Shown: piece after piece, positions 1 through 8,826 of the stretch
Layout of the letters: every line of letters starts with the position of its first letter
Position numbering within the stretch: position 1 is the stretch's first letter
NCBI RefSeq assembly: GCF_001043055.1
Contig: NZ_JYLF01000002.1
Location: forward strand, 681,913-745,912
Length of the DNA stretch: 64,000 nt
Source of the DNA: Pseudomonas weihenstephanensis
GTDB taxonomy: Bacteria > Pseudomonadota > Gammaproteobacteria > Pseudomonadales > Pseudomonadaceae
Direction: 5' to 3'
The notes under the pieces: generated by a model
What the model was told of the DNA's origin: nothing
What the model saw: only the letters and a program-made list of their open reading frames with translations
Database searches by the model: none
Position numbers and translations under genes: made by a program

Positions 1-1494
1 TAAGCGGGCGCTGGAGTAGTAGGGGTGGCCCTGATGTTCGTATTGATCAAGGATGGGCTGTTTGATCTGCGCTTGCTCTTGATCGCTGAACGTTGTGCCG
101 TTGCGTTCGGCTTGTTCGCGCTTGACCTGCACCAGTACCCCGGCTGCCTGTTCGGCGCCCATCACGCCGATGCGAGCGTTGGGCCACATCCACAAGAAGC
201 GCGGGTCATAGGCGCGACCGCACATGCCGTAGTTGCCGGCACCAAAACTGCCGCCGATGATCACGGTGAATTTAGGCACTTTGGCGCATGCCACAGCGGT
301 CACCAACTTGGCGCCGTGTTTGGCGATGCCGCCGGCTTCGTATTTTTGGCCGACCATAAATCCGGTGATGTTTTGCAGGAACACCAACGGGATGCCGCGC
401 TGGCAGGCCAGTTCGATAAAGTGCGCACCTTTTTGTGCCGCCTCGGCAAACAAGATGCCGTTATTGGCCAGGATCGCCACCGGATACCCGTGCAAATGGG
501 CAAACCCGCACACCAGCGTGGTGCCGAACAAGGCTTTGAATTCATCGAACACCGAGCCGTCGACCAACCGTGCAATCACTTCACGTACGTCATAGGGTTG
601 CTTGGCCTCGGCGGGCACCACGCCATACAACTCGTCGCTGGCATACAGCGGCGCCGACGGGGTGCGTTGTTGCAGCTGGCCCAGTTTTCGCCAATTAAGG
701 TTGGCCACACTGCGTCGCGCCAATGCCAGCGCGTGTTCATCACTCTGGGCGTAATGGTCGGCGACGCCGCTGATTTTGCAGTGCACATCGGCTCCGCCCA
801 AGTCTTCGGCGCTGACCACTTCACCCGTTGCCGCTTTGACCAAGGGCGGCCCGGCGAGAAAGATCGTGGCTTGCTGGCGCACCATGATCGCTTCGTCAGC
901 CATCGCCGGCACATACGCGCCGCCCGCGGTGCACGAGCCCATCACCACGGCAATTTGCGGGATGCCCGCAGCACTCATGTTGGCCTGATTGAAAAAGATG
1001 CGGCCGAAGTGTTCGCGGTCCGGGAATACCTCGTCCTGGCGCGGCAAGTTGGCGCCGCCGGAGTCCACCAGGTAGATGCAGGGCAAACGGTTCTGCTCGG
1101 CAATGGCTTGCGCCCGCAGGTGTTTTTTGACGGTCAGCGGGTAGTACGAGCCGCCTTTGACGGTGGCGTCATTGGCCACAATCATGCACTCCACGCCTTC
1201 GACCCGACCAATGCCTGCGATGATTCCGGCCGCTGGCACGTCTTCGCCGTACACCTCGTAGGCAGCGAGCTGACTGAGTTCAAGGAATGGCGAGCCGGGG
1301 TCCAGCAGCCGGTCGATACGCTCGCGGGGTAACAGTTTGCCCCGTGAAGTATGCCGTTCTTGTGCTTTAGTGCCGCCGCCCTGTTGCACGTGGGCGAGCA
1401 GGCGGTGCAGGGCGTCGACCTGCTTGAGCATGGCCTCGCGGTTGACCGCGAATTCGGCCGAACGCGGGTTGATCGTCGTGTTCAAGATGGACAT
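1..1494 (-). CDS. liuB: Methylcrotonyl-CoA carboxylase, carboxyltransferase (beta) subunit, 3' end cut
   Basis: Carboxyltransferase subunit of the biotin-dependent carboxylase that converts 3-methylcrotonyl-CoA to 3-methylglutaconyl-CoA in leucine/isovalerate breakdown; it works with a biotin-carrying alpha subunit (LiuD). I translated the minus strand from ATG at 1494, which has GGAGGA a few bases upstream, and the frame stays open for 498 codons to the window edge. About 535 residues are usual, so only the C-terminal tail is missing. Family stretches seen include [24 protein letters not shown] and [15 protein letters not shown], which form the acyl-CoA and carboxybiotin pockets. It starts 11 bases after the liuA stop, so the two genes are one transcript. 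liuC and liuD, which normally follow, would lie beyond the left edge. Confidence 0.95.
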   Translation of the reverse strand, partial: MSILNTTINPRSAEFAVNREAMLKQVDALHRLLAHVQQGGGTKAQERHTSRGKLLPRERIDRLLDPGSPFLELSQLAAYEVYGEDVPAAGIIAGIGRVEGVECMIVANDATVKGGSYYPLTVKKHLRAQAIAEQNRLPCIYLVDSGGANLPRQDEVFPDREHFGRIFFNQANMSAAGIPQIAVVMGSCTAGGAYVPAMADEAIMVRQQATIFLAGPPLVKAATGEVVSAEDLGGADVHCKISGVADHYAQSDEHALALARRSVANLNWRKLGQLQQRTPSAPLYASDELYGVVPAEAKQPYDVREVIARLVDGSVFDEFKALFGTTLVCGFAHLHGYPVAILANNGILFAEAAQKGAHFIELACQRGIPLVFLQNITGFMVGQKYEAGGIAKHGAKLVTAVACAKVPKFTVIIGGSFGAGNYGMCGRAYDPRFLWMWPNARIGVMGAEQAAGVLVQVKREQAERNGTTFSDQEQAQIKQPILDQYEHQGHPYYSSARL

Positions 1495-1505
1495 GCGCGT
1501 CCTCC

Positions 1506-2669
1506 TTAGCGGGTTTCGTTAAAGAGTTCGCGGCCAATCAGCATTCGGCGGATTTCGCTGGTGCCCGCGCCGATTTCGTACAGCTTGGCGTCGCGCAGAA
1601 GGCGACCCGCCGGGAATTCATTGATGTAACCATTGCCGCCCAGAATCTGGATCGCGTCGAGGGCCATTTGGGTCGCGCGTTCGGCGCTGTATAAAATCAC
1701 CCCGGCGGCGTCTTTGCGCGTGGTTTCCCCACGTTCGCACGCAGCGGCCACGGCATACAGGTAGGCGCGGCTGGCATTGAGTTGGGTGTACATGTCAGCG
1801 ACTTTGCCTTGGATCAGCTGGAATTCACCGATGCTTTGACCGAACTGTTTACGGTCGTGGATGTAAGGCACCACCAGATCCATGCACGCTTGCATGATGC
1901 CGGTCGGGCCACCCGAGAGCACCACACGCTCGTAATCAAGGCCGCTCATCAGCACTTTGACCCCACCGTTGAGCGGGCCGAGCAGGTTTTCTTCGGGCAC
2001 TTCTACGTTGTCGAAAAACAGTTCGCTGGTGTTCGAGCCGCGCATGCCCAGCTTGTCGAAATGTTTGCTGCGGCTGAAGCCTTTCCAGTCGCGCTCCACG
2101 ATAAATGCGCTGATGCCGTGGGCGTTTTTCTCGATGTCGGTCTTGGCGTAAATCACGTAGGTACTGGCATCTGGCCCGTTGGTAATCCAGGTTTTGCTGC
2201 CGTTGAGCACAAAATGATCACCACGCTTGTCGGCGCGCAGTTTCATCGACACCACGTCAGAACCCGCGTTCGGTTCGCTCATGGCCAGTGCGCCGACATG
2301 TTCGCCGCTGATCAGCTTGGGCAGGTAGTTGAGTTTTTGTGCGTGGGTGCCGTTGCGGTTGATCTGGTTTACACACAGGTTGGAATGTGCGCCATACGAC
2401 AGAGCGACCGAGGCTGAGCCGCGGCTGATTTCTTCCATGGCCACCACGTGTGCCAGGTAGCTCAGGCCCGTGCCGCCGTATTCTTCCGGGACGGTGATGC
2501 CCAGCAGGCCCATGTCGCCGAATTTGCGCCACATGTCGGCGGGGAACAGGTTGTCTTTATCAATTTGCGCAGCCCGCGGCGCCAATTCAGCGGCCACGAA
2601 GGCCTGAACCTGATCGCGCAGCATGTCGATGGTTTCGCCCAGGGCGAAGTTCAAAGTCGGGTAGCTCAT
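1506..2669 (-). CDS. liuA: Isovaleryl-CoA dehydrogenase
   Basis: FAD flavoprotein that oxidises isovaleryl-CoA to 3-methylcrotonyl-CoA, the first committed step of the Liu pathway; electrons go to ETF. At 387 residues it has normal length. It shows the acyl-CoA dehydrogenase order: helical N-terminus, middle beta domain with [15 protein letters not shown] and [17 protein letters not shown], and a C-terminal helical domain ending [16 protein letters not shown]. The ATG at 2669 has AAGGTG upstream. It is the first gene of a liuA-liuB operon and is divergent from the acyl-CoA synthetase at 2878. Two LiuR-type palindromes lie in the shared 208-bp promoter region. Confidence 0.95.
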   Translation of the reverse strand: MSYPTLNFALGETIDMLRDQVQAFVAAELAPRAAQIDKDNLFPADMWRKFGDMGLLGITVPEEYGGTGLSYLAHVVAMEEISRGSASVALSYGAHSNLCVNQINRNGTHAQKLNYLPKLISGEHVGALAMSEPNAGSDVVSMKLRADKRGDHFVLNGSKTWITNGPDASTYVIYAKTDIEKNAHGISAFIVERDWKGFSRSKHFDKLGMRGSNTSELFFDNVEVPEENLLGPLNGGVKVLMSGLDYERVVLSGGPTGIMQACMDLVVPYIHDRKQFGQSIGEFQLIQGKVADMYTQLNASRAYLYAVAAACERGETTRKDAAGVILYSAERATQMALDAIQILGGNGYINEFPAGRLLRDAKLYEIGAGTSEIRRMLIGRELFNETR

Positions 2670-2726
2670 GGGGCACCTTGATCGTTGTTCTTATAAGAGG
2701 CGGTAACTGCGTCGCCATGGGTATGC

Positions 2727-2742
2727 TTTACGTTAACGTAAA
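2727..2742. promoter_or_regulatory. Candidate LiuR operator 1
   Basis: A perfect 16-bp palindrome, TTTACGTTAACGTAAA, between the divergent liuA and acyl-CoA synthetase genes. It matches a second copy centred 42 bp away (about four helical turns) and a third copy upstream of liuR. MerR-family LiuR controls liu genes in pseudomonads; assigning this site to LiuR is an inference from the shared motif. Confidence 0.75.
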
Positions 2743-2768
2743 CTTGGCGTCAGGGGCTGTCAATGACC

Positions 2769-2784
2769 TTTACGTTAACGTCAA
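2769..2784. promoter_or_regulatory. Candidate LiuR operator 2
   Basis: TTTACGTTAACGTCAA, one base away from perfect symmetry and from operator 1. It lies nearer the acyl-CoA synthetase, so the pair could serve the two divergent promoters separately. Confidence 0.7.
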
Positions 2785-2877
2785 CTTAAGCCAGAGTGAT
2801 TGTCTATTCTTCACCTTGAGACGGCGCTTGCGCGCACCGTGCTCATGCTCCCGACAATAATCACAAGAGGAGTTGCC

Positions 2878-4551
2878 ATGAAGTTGCCATCTGTCCCCAG
2901 TTACAGCCAGGGCGCACAGGACAAAGCCCTGCTGAGCCTGACCCTTGGCCAGGCGTTCGATCAAACGTGCATGCGTTACCCTGACGGCGAGGCGCTGATT
3001 GTGCGTCATCAACAGCAACGATTGACCTGGCAGCAATTGGCGCACGCGGTCGATCTGCATGCCAGGGCCTTTATGGCGCTGGGCATGCAAGCGGGTGACC
3101 GGCTGGGCGTGTGGGCACCTAACTGCCTGGAATGGTTTATTTGCCAGTTTGCCAGCGCTCACATCGGCGTGATTCTGGTCAATATCAATCCTGCGTACCG
3201 GCTCTCTGAACTGGAGTACGTGCTCAAACAATCGGCGTGTCAGTGGTTGGTGTGCGCGCAGGCGTTCAAAACCTCGGACTACCACGCCATGGTGCAGACG
3301 CTGGTGCCTGAGCTGGCACAGCGCCCCCTCAACAGCGAACGTTTTGGTGACTTGCGCGCGGTGATCAGTCTGGGTGCGCAGCCCCCCGCCGGGTTTATCC
3401 CCTGGGCACAGCTGGCCGTGCTGGGGGCGGGGGTCAGCACCGCACACTTGCATGCCCGCCAGGCCGCTGTGCAGCCTCAACACCCGGTCAATATTCAATA
3501 CACTTCGGGCACCACCGGCTTCCCCAAGGGGGCGACCCTCAGTCATCGCAACATCTTGAATAACGGCTACATGGTGGGTGAAAGCCTTGGATTGACGGCT
3601 CAAGACCGGCTGGTGATTCCGGTGCCGCTCTACCATTGTTTTGGCATGGTGATGGGCAATCTGGGCTGCGTCACCCACGGCACCACCATGATTTACCCCT
3701 CTGACGCCTTCGACTCTGGCCTGACCCTGCAAGCGGTTGCTCAAGAGCGCGCCACCGCGTTATACGGCGTGCCCACCATGTTTATCGCCATGCTCGATCA
3801 TCCTCAACGGGCCGATTTTGACCTGTCGAGCTTGCGCACCGGCATCATGGCTGGGGCCACCTGCCCGATTGAAGTGATGCGCCGGGTGATCAGCGACATG
3901 CACATGGGTGAGGTACAAATTGCCTATGGCATGACTGAAACCAGCCCGGTGTCGATACAGACCGGTCCTGCGGATGGCTTGGAATTGCGTGTGACCACCG
4001 TGGGCCGCACCCAGCCACACTTGGAAAACAAGCTGATTGACGCGCAGGGCGAAGTGGTTGCCCGTGGTGAGATTGGCGAGTTGTGCACGCGCGGGTACAG
4101 CGTAATGCTCGGTTACTGGAACAACCCGCAGGCGACGGATCAAGCCATTGATAGCGAGGGCTGGCTGCACACAGGTGATTTGGCGCACATGGATGAAAAC
4201 GGCTATGTCTGCATCGTCGGGCGTAACAAAGACATGATTATTCGCGGCGGAGAAAACATTTACCCGCGTGAGCTGGAGGAGTTTTTCTTCACCCATCCGG
4301 CCGTTGCAGATGTGCAGATAGTGGGCATTCCGGACGCCAAATACGGTGAGCAAGTGGTGGCCTGGATCAAATTTCACCCCGGTCATACGGCTAACGAACT
4401 GGAGCTGCAAACCTGGTGCAAATCGCGCATCGCACACTTCAAAACGCCGCGTCACTTCAAGTTTGTAGAAGCATTTCCCATGACCGTGACAGGCAAAATA
4501 CAGAAATTCAAGATGCGTGAAATCAGCATTCAAGAGCTTGGGGAGGGGTAA
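2878..4551 (+). CDS. Acyl-CoA synthetase (AMP-forming ligase)
   Basis: Adenylate-forming acyl-CoA ligase of 557 residues that activates a carboxylic acid to its CoA thioester through an acyl-AMP. Visible motifs are the P-loop-like [12 protein letters not shown] (near residue 200), YGMTETSP, the [22 protein letters not shown] hinge region (here spanning the conserved Asp/Arg), and a C-terminal [11 protein letters not shown] with the catalytic Lys. The ATG at 2878 is chosen for GAGGAG just upstream; an upstream in-frame start at 2800 lacks one. Its position between LiuR operators and liu genes suggests a short- or branched-chain acid such as isovalerate as substrate, but chain length cannot be read from sequence. 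Confidence 0.85.
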   Translation: MKLPSVPSYSQGAQDKALLSLTLGQAFDQTCMRYPDGEALIVRHQQQRLTWQQLAHAVDLHARAFMALGMQAGDRLGVWAPNCLEWFICQFASAHIGVILVNINPAYRLSELEYVLKQSACQWLVCAQAFKTSDYHAMVQTLVPELAQRPLNSERFGDLRAVISLGAQPPAGFIPWAQLAVLGAGVSTAHLHARQAAVQPQHPVNIQYTSGTTGFPKGATLSHRNILNNGYMVGESLGLTAQDRLVIPVPLYHCFGMVMGNLGCVTHGTTMIYPSDAFDSGLTLQAVAQERATALYGVPTMFIAMLDHPQRADFDLSSLRTGIMAGATCPIEVMRRVISDMHMGEVQIAYGMTETSPVSIQTGPADGLELRVTTVGRTQPHLENKLIDAQGEVVARGEIGELCTRGYSVMLGYWNNPQATDQAIDSEGWLHTGDLAHMDENGYVCIVGRNKDMIIRGGENIYPRELEEFFFTHPAVADVQIVGIPDAKYGEQVVAWIKFHPGHTANELELQTWCKSRIAHFKTPRHFKFVEAFPMTVTGKIQKFKMREISIQELGEG

Positions 4552-4570
4552 AGGGTCATTGCAGATAACA

Positions 4571-4955
4571 CAAAGGGGAGCCGAAGCTCCCCTTTAACGT
4601 GTCGTTGCGTGCTCTTTTTTTATTATTGAGGGGCGGTCTGTTGTTGTTTTTGGAACCGTGGCCCTTTGTTGCTGTTTTTGCGATCCCCATCCGGGATCAA
4701 GAGCAAACGTATTTTTTTGAGCGCTGATCCACTTTTATCACCGGCTATCACACCTGTGATCCAACCTGAACGGGTGCTACCTGAAGGTAGTTTTATTATT
4801 CTCAGCCCGGTTGCGAGGTGGCTTATGGCTCCTCGGAAAAGTAAATCTTCTCCAAAAAAATCTGTTAGCTGCGTCTCTGCCGTGTTGTTTTTGTTATGTC
4901 AGAGTCGTTTCGTATTGTTTTTATTATGTTGCTGCACTTTTTATTTTTGTTATGC
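4571..4955 (-). ncRNA. crcY: CrcY-type small RNA (Hfq/Crc-sequestering)
   Basis: Minus-strand RNA of roughly 385 nt in a 556-bp gap without a credible gene. The minus strand carries about seven A-rich CA motifs of AAnAAnAA type, such as AAAAACAACAACAG, AACAAAAACAACA, AATAATAAAAC and AACAAAAATAAAAA. These are the signature of CrcZ/CrcY RNAs, which titrate Hfq-Crc and relieve catabolite repression. A sigma-54 promoter lies about 12 bp upstream of the estimated start, and a UUCG-loop hairpin ends the RNA. From memory, crcY of P. putida lies next to mvaB (HMG-CoA lyase); here liuE, its homologue, is the upstream neighbour. The 5' end is estimated from the -12 element, not measured. Confidence 0.85.
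4572..4595 (-). terminator. crcY terminator hairpin, probably bidirectional
   Basis: A 10-bp perfect stem, AAAGGGGAGC with its complement, closed by a TTCG tetraloop on the minus strand. It follows the A-rich body of crcY. The plus-strand acyl-CoA synthetase ends 20 bp before it, so it may end both transcripts. Confidence 0.8.
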
Positions 4956-4964
4956 CATAGAGAT

Positions 4965-4980
4965 AGCAGAAGCCGTGCCA
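4965..4980 (-). promoter_or_regulatory. Sigma-54 promoter of crcY
   Basis: On the minus strand TGGCAC-GGCTT-CTGCT, with the GG and GC dinucleotides separated by exactly 10 bases. It matches the -24/-12 consensus except for C in place of the first T of TTGC. Sigma-54 plus CbrB control is known for crcZ and crcY. Confidence 0.85.
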
Positions 4981-4999
4981 ACTTTTAAAAAGCGTTATA

Positions 5000-5012
5000 A
5001 ATCAATAGTTTA
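5000..5012 (+). promoter_or_regulatory. Candidate IHF site upstream of the crcY promoter
   Basis: AATCAATAGTTTA is a full match to the IHF consensus WATCAANNNNTTR. It lies about 20-30 bp upstream of the -24 element, where an IHF bend would bring an upstream activator to sigma-54 polymerase. Confidence 0.6.
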
Positions 5013-5024
5013 TTTTTTTTTGAT

Positions 5025-5055
5025 GAAAAAAACCGGTCCCTTGAGGGGCCGGTTT
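5025..5055 (-). terminator. liuE terminator
   Basis: An 11-bp stem (AAACCGGTCCC with GGGGCCGGTTT, one G-T pair) and TTGA/TCAA loop. On the minus strand a run of T follows. It lies 52 bp past the liuE stop and separates liuRE transcription from crcY. Confidence 0.85.
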
Positions 5056-5062
5056 GTTTCCT

Positions 5063-5093
5063 TGTTACTCGTGTGGGTTACCGCTCGGTAACA
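5063..5093. promoter_or_regulatory. Candidate CbrB upstream activating sequence
   Basis: Three GTTAC/GTAAC half-sites within 31 bp: TGTTAC at 5063, GTTAC at 5077 and GTAACA at 5088. The last two form an inverted pair. I recall GTTAC/GTAAC half-sites as the CbrB recognition element. They lie about 85-115 bp upstream of the crcY -24 box, a normal enhancer distance. Confidence 0.5.
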
Positions 5094-5107
5094 CTGCGGC
5101 ACACTTT

Positions 5108-6004
5108 TCAGCCCTGGCGCGCTTTCGCGACGCGCGAGCCGGTAACACGGCCCAACACACGGCAGATGTGCTCACCGGCCAGCAGCAGCCTGTCCATGTC
5201 GACACCGGTTTCAATGCCCATGCCGTTGAGCATGTACAGCACATCTTCAGTGGCGACGTTACCGCTGGCGCCCTTGGCATAGGGGCAGCCACCAAGGCCT
5301 GCGATCGAGCTGTCAAACACGGCAATGCCTTCGTGCAGGCTGGCGTAAATATTCACCAGTGCCTGGCCGTAAGTGTCATGGAAATGCCCGGCGAGCATTT
5401 CGCGCGGCACGTAGGCAGTCACAGCTTCAAACAGTGCGCGCGTGGCCGTGGGCGTGCCCGTGCCAATGGTGTCGCCCAGCGAAACCTCGTAACAGCCCAT
5501 GGCATACAACTCATTAGCCACGGCGGCGACTTGCTGCGCCGGCACGTTGCCTTCATAGGGGCAGCCGAGCACGCAGGACACATAGCCGCGCACGGTAATC
5601 CCATGCTGGTGTGCGGCTTCAATCAGCGGGACAAAACGCGCCAGGCTGTCACTGATCGAGCAATTGATATTGCGTTGTGAAAACGCTTCGGAGGCGGCGG
5701 CAAACACGGCGACCTCCTTGACCCCGGCGGCTACGGCGTCTTCAAAACCGCGCATGTTGGGCGCCAGTGCGCCATACACCACGCCGGGTTTGCGCTGGAT
5801 ATGGGCAAAGACCTCGGCCGAACCCGCCATTTGCGGCACCCATTTGGGCGAGACAAAACTGCCGACCTCGATGTAATCGAGCCCTGCATCAGTCAGCGCG
5901 TCAACCAACTGCACCTTGTCGGCCACGCTGATGGGCTGGGCTTCGTTTTGCAGGCCGTCACGCGGACCGACTTCTATCAGGCGCACATGGGTAGGAAGTG
6001 TCAT
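5108..6004 (-). CDS. liuE: Hydroxymethylglutaryl-CoA lyase
   Basis: Splits 3-hydroxy-3-methylglutaryl-CoA into acetoacetate and acetyl-CoA, the last step of the Liu (leucine/isovalerate) pathway. At 298 residues it is a complete HMGL-type TIM barrel. Near the N-terminus EVGPRDGLQNE carries the metal and substrate residues, and near residue 235 the signature GLGGCPYAKGASGNVATEDV includes the active-site Cys. It follows liuR by 48 bp across a REP element and ends in a clear terminator. It is separated from liuAB by crcY and the acyl-CoA synthetase, unlike the compact liuRABCDE order known in P. aeruginosa. Confidence 0.95.
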   Translation of the reverse strand: MTLPTHVRLIEVGPRDGLQNEAQPISVADKVQLVDALTDAGLDYIEVGSFVSPKWVPQMAGSAEVFAHIQRKPGVVYGALAPNMRGFEDAVAAGVKEVAVFAAASEAFSQRNINCSISDSLARFVPLIEAAHQHGITVRGYVSCVLGCPYEGNVPAQQVAAVANELYAMGCYEVSLGDTIGTGTPTATRALFEAVTAYVPREMLAGHFHDTYGQALVNIYASLHEGIAVFDSSIAGLGGCPYAKGASGNVATEDVLYMLNGMGIETGVDMDRLLLAGEHICRVLGRVTGSRVAKARQG

Positions 6005-6018
6005 GGGGTCACCGGTTT

Positions 6019-6045
6019 GTGTAGGAGCGAGCGTGCTCGCGAAGG
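6019..6045. repeat. REP element
   Basis: GTAGGAGCGAGCGTGCTCGCGAA, the classic Pseudomonas REP sequence with an inverted GCGAGC core. It sits between liuR and liuE and may stabilise or attenuate the transcript. Confidence 0.75.
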
Positions 6046-6052
6046 GCAGATG

Positions 6053-6448
6053 TCAGGCCGTCTGACTTTTGATGGTGTGCTCCAGCGCCTGCGTGCAACG
6101 TTCTTCCGCCGTGTCCAGCTCCAACTGCATCTGCTGAATATCCAGCAACTGTTGCTCCAGTTGTTCACGGCGTTCGGCGATTTTGGCCAGCATGCTGGTC
6201 AGCTGCTTTTGATTGCCGCTGGTCGGGTCGTACAGCTCAATCAACTCGCGGCATTCGGCCAACGAAAAGCCAATGCGCTTGCCGCGCAGAATCAATTTAA
6301 GGCTGACTTTGTCACGCGCTGAATACACCCGCTCCTGGCCCCGGCGCTCAGGCGCGAGCAGCCCTTGTTCTTCATAAAAACGAATGGCACGGGTGGTGAT
6401 GTCCAGTTCGCGGGCAAGGTCGGAAATACTGTATGTCTGGCTGCTCAT
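6053..6448 (-). CDS. liuR: MerR-family regulator of the liu genes
   Basis: A 131-residue MerR-type regulator. The N-terminal winged helix (YSISDLARELDITTRAIRFYEEQGLL) is followed by the MerR effector-side helices and a long dimerisation coiled coil rich in Gln and Glu. It lacks a C-terminal metal-binding Cys cluster, as expected of a regulator sensing a branched-chain catabolite rather than a metal. It is transcribed with liuE. A 16-bp palindrome 43 bp upstream of its start matches the two operators at liuA, which supports autoregulation and the LiuR identity. Confidence 0.88.
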   Translation of the reverse strand: MSSQTYSISDLARELDITTRAIRFYEEQGLLAPERRGQERVYSARDKVSLKLILRGKRIGFSLAECRELIELYDPTSGNQKQLTSMLAKIAERREQLEQQLLDIQQMQLELDTAEERCTQALEHTIKSQTA

Positions 6449-6474
6449 GGGCGCGCTCTGGAGAAATCGTGTGA

Positions 6475-7440
6475 TTAAGCTAATGGTTGGTTGACGTATA
6501 CGTCAAGCAAGCTCGCCGCCAGCACTTTCTTTTCCTGAGCCACTTGCTGCTGACACACCTCAATCAACAATTCGCGCATCCAGCGGTTGGCCGGGTCTTG
6601 CTCGGTGCTTTCGTGCCAATACAAATGGGTTTCCACGTTGGGCATCTCGTTGAGTGGCAACGCCACAAAATGCAACGCATTGCGCCGTGCGAACCGTTCG
6701 GGCACGGTCATGACCATGTCGGTGTGATGCAACACATTGGAGGCCATCAAGTAATGCTGCGAGCGCAGGGTGATTTTGCGTTGCAGGCCCATTTTGCCCA
6801 GCGCCAGATCGACCTGGCCCAGCCCGTTACGGCGCGTAGAAATATGAATGTGGGTCAGCGCCAAATACGCGTCCAGGCTGAGGCTGGCTTGACTGGCCAA
6901 CGGATGCCCGGCGCGCATGGCGCACACATAGCGGTCCTCCATCAACTTGACGTGACGCACTTGCGGGTCAGTGTTGAGCGGCGCGTCGATGGCAAAGTCC
7001 AGACGTCCTGCCGCCAGGTCGCTGGTGGTCTCACGTCGATGAGCTAAAAAGCTTTCAATGACCACCGACGGAGCCTGCTTGCGCAAGCGCTGGAACAGCG
7101 GTGGCAAAACCACGGCTTCTGTCAGGTCGGTCATGCTGATGCGAAAGGTTTTGTTGGCTTGTAAGGGGTTGAAGGTGCGGCTTTCCTGCACTGATACGCG
7201 CAATAACGCCAACGCGCTGCGCACAGGGCTGATGATGTTTTGTGCCATGGGCGTGGGCACCATCCCTTGGGCGGTGCGCACAAACAGCGGGTCGTTGAAG
7301 CTCTCGCGCAGACGGGCCAATGCATTGGACACCGCAGGCTGAGTGATGCCGATGATCTGCCCGGCGCGGGTCAGGTTGGCCTCGGTGTAGATCGCATCGA
7401 AGACGACAAACAGATTGAGATCGACCTTGTTCAAGTTCAT
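6475..7440 (-). CDS. LysR-family transcriptional regulator
   Basis: A 321-residue LysR regulator. The N-terminal helix-turn-helix (LTRAGQIIGITQPAVSNALARLRESFNDPLFVR) is of the NodD/LeuO-like subgroup, and a periplasmic-binding-like effector domain follows from about residue 90. ATG at 7440 is preferred over an in-frame TTG three codons upstream; ribosome binding is weak (AAGAG). It is divergent from the acyl-CoA dehydrogenase at 7595, which is its likeliest target. The last 20 codons overlap a LiuR-type operator. Effector unknown. Confidence 0.85.
   Translation of the reverse strand: MNLNKVDLNLFVVFDAIYTEANLTRAGQIIGITQPAVSNALARLRESFNDPLFVRTAQGMVPTPMAQNIISPVRSALALLRVSVQESRTFNPLQANKTFRISMTDLTEAVVLPPLFQRLRKQAPSVVIESFLAHRRETTSDLAAGRLDFAIDAPLNTDPQVRHVKLMEDRYVCAMRAGHPLASQASLSLDAYLALTHIHISTRRNGLGQVDLALGKMGLQRKITLRSQHYLMASNVLHHTDMVMTVPERFARRNALHFVALPLNEMPNVETHLYWHESTEQDPANRWMRELLIEVCQQQVAQEKKVLAASLLDVYVNQPLA
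6491..6506. promoter_or_regulatory. Candidate LiuR operator 3 (liuR promoter)
   Basis: Perfect palindrome TTGACGTATACGTCAA, matching the liuA-region operators at 13 (operator 1) or 14 (operator 2) of 16 positions. It lies inside the 3' coding end of the upstream LysR gene and 43 bp before the liuR start. Confidence 0.7.
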
Positions 7441-7594
7441 GCGGGGCAACTCTTGTTATTGAGGGGGGCTGGCAGCACTGAATCATATATTGCTTATGAA
7501 TGGTAATACACGCTGTCAATAGGCTGGGTAAATGATGGGGCGCTGAATTAGCATCGGGTGATACTTCCCACATTCCCGGTAAAGGCAGCCAGTC

Positions 7595-8809
7595 ATGGAT
7601 TTCGCTTATTCCCCTAAAGTTCAGGCTCTTCGTGAGCGTGTTACGGCGTTTATGGACGCTTATGTGTACCCGGCAGAGGCGATTTTCGATCAACAGGTGG
7701 CTGAAGGTGATCGCTGGCAGCCAACCGCCATCATGGAAACCTTGAAGCTCAAAGCCAAAGCCGAGGGGCTGTGGAACCTGTTTTTGCCGGATTCAGAACA
7801 GGGCGCGGGGTTGACCAACCTTGAGTACGCGCCGCTGGCCGAAATCATGGGGCGTTCCATGCTCGGCTCCGAGCCGTTCAACTGCTCGGCGCCCGACACT
7901 GGCAACATGGAGGTGCTGGTGCGCTATGCCAATGCGCAACAGAAACAACAGTGGCTGGAGCCTTTACTGCGCGGTGAGATTCGTTCGGCGTTCGCCATGA
8001 CCGAGCCGGAGGTGGCGTCGTCGGATGCCACCAATATGCAGGCGAGTGCCGTGCGTGAGGGCGACGAGTGGGTGATTAACGGGCGCAAGTGGTGGACCTC
8101 CGGCGTCTGCGACCCGCGTTGCAAAATCATGATTTTCATGGGGCTGAGTAACCCGCACAACCCGCGCCATCAGCAGCACTCCATGATCCTGGTGCCGGTC
8201 GACACACCGGGGGTAAAAATCGTACGTCCCTTGCCAGTGTTCGGCTACGACGATGCGCCTCACGGTCATGGCGAAGTGCTGTTCGACAACGTGCGGGTGC
8301 CTTACGAAAACGTGCTGCTGGGTGAAGGCCGCGGGTTTGAAATTGCCCAAGGGCGGCTTGGACCTGGGCGGATTCACCACTGCATGCGTTCAATCGGCAT
8401 GGCCGAGCGAGCGCTCGAGTTAATGTGCCAGCGTTCGCTGGCGCGTAGCGCCTTTGGCAAACCCCTGGCCCGCTTGGGCGGCAATATCGACAAGATCGCC
8501 AATTCGCGCATGGAGATCGACATGGCGCGCCTGCTGACCTTGAAAGCGGCGTACATGATGGACACCGTGGGCAACAAAGTGGCCAAAAGCGAGATTGCGC
8601 AAATCAAGGTCGTGGCACCGAACGTGGCGTTGAAAGTGATTGACCGGGCGATCCAGTTGCATGGCGGGGCGGGGGTCAGTGCGGATTTCCCGCTGGCGTA
8701 TATGTATGCCATGCAGCGCACGCTGCGCTTGGCCGACGGCCCGGATGAAGTACACCGCGCGGCCGTGGGCAAGTGTGAGCTGGACAAGTACGCCCCGTTA
8801 TCGAAGTAA
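7595..8809 (+). CDS. Acyl-CoA dehydrogenase family protein
   Basis: A 404-residue FAD acyl-CoA dehydrogenase of the ACAD10/11-like subgroup. Seen are [18 protein letters not shown] and [12 protein letters not shown] in the flavin-binding middle domain, [36 protein letters not shown], and the C-terminal [40 protein letters not shown] precedes the ATG. It is divergent from a LysR regulator. The substrate cannot be inferred; neighbours suggest medium or branched acyl-CoAs. Confidence 0.9.
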   Translation: MDFAYSPKVQALRERVTAFMDAYVYPAEAIFDQQVAEGDRWQPTAIMETLKLKAKAEGLWNLFLPDSEQGAGLTNLEYAPLAEIMGRSMLGSEPFNCSAPDTGNMEVLVRYANAQQKQQWLEPLLRGEIRSAFAMTEPEVASSDATNMQASAVREGDEWVINGRKWWTSGVCDPRCKIMIFMGLSNPHNPRHQQHSMILVPVDTPGVKIVRPLPVFGYDDAPHGHGEVLFDNVRVPYENVLLGEGRGFEIAQGRLGPGRIHHCMRSIGMAERALELMCQRSLARSAFGKPLARLGGNIDKIANSRMEIDMARLLTLKAAYMMDTVGNKVAKSEIAQIKVVAPNVALKVIDRAIQLHGGAGVSADFPLAYMYAMQRTLRLADGPDEVHRAAVGKCELDKYAPLSK

Positions 8810-8826
8810 CGGCTAGGAGGCTGGTG

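Noticed and set aside
25..1332. Long plus-strand open frame opposite liuB
   Set aside because: The minus strand encodes an unmistakable carboxyltransferase with a good ribosome site; the plus frame has no family features.
4666..5091. A 141-codon plus-strand frame in the crcY region
   Set aside because: Low-complexity, Phe/Leu/Cys-rich product, runs through two terminators and lies opposite a well-supported RNA.
6487..7047. Plus-strand frame opposite the LysR gene
   Set aside because: Composition is a shadow of the LysR codons; no start signal and no motifs.
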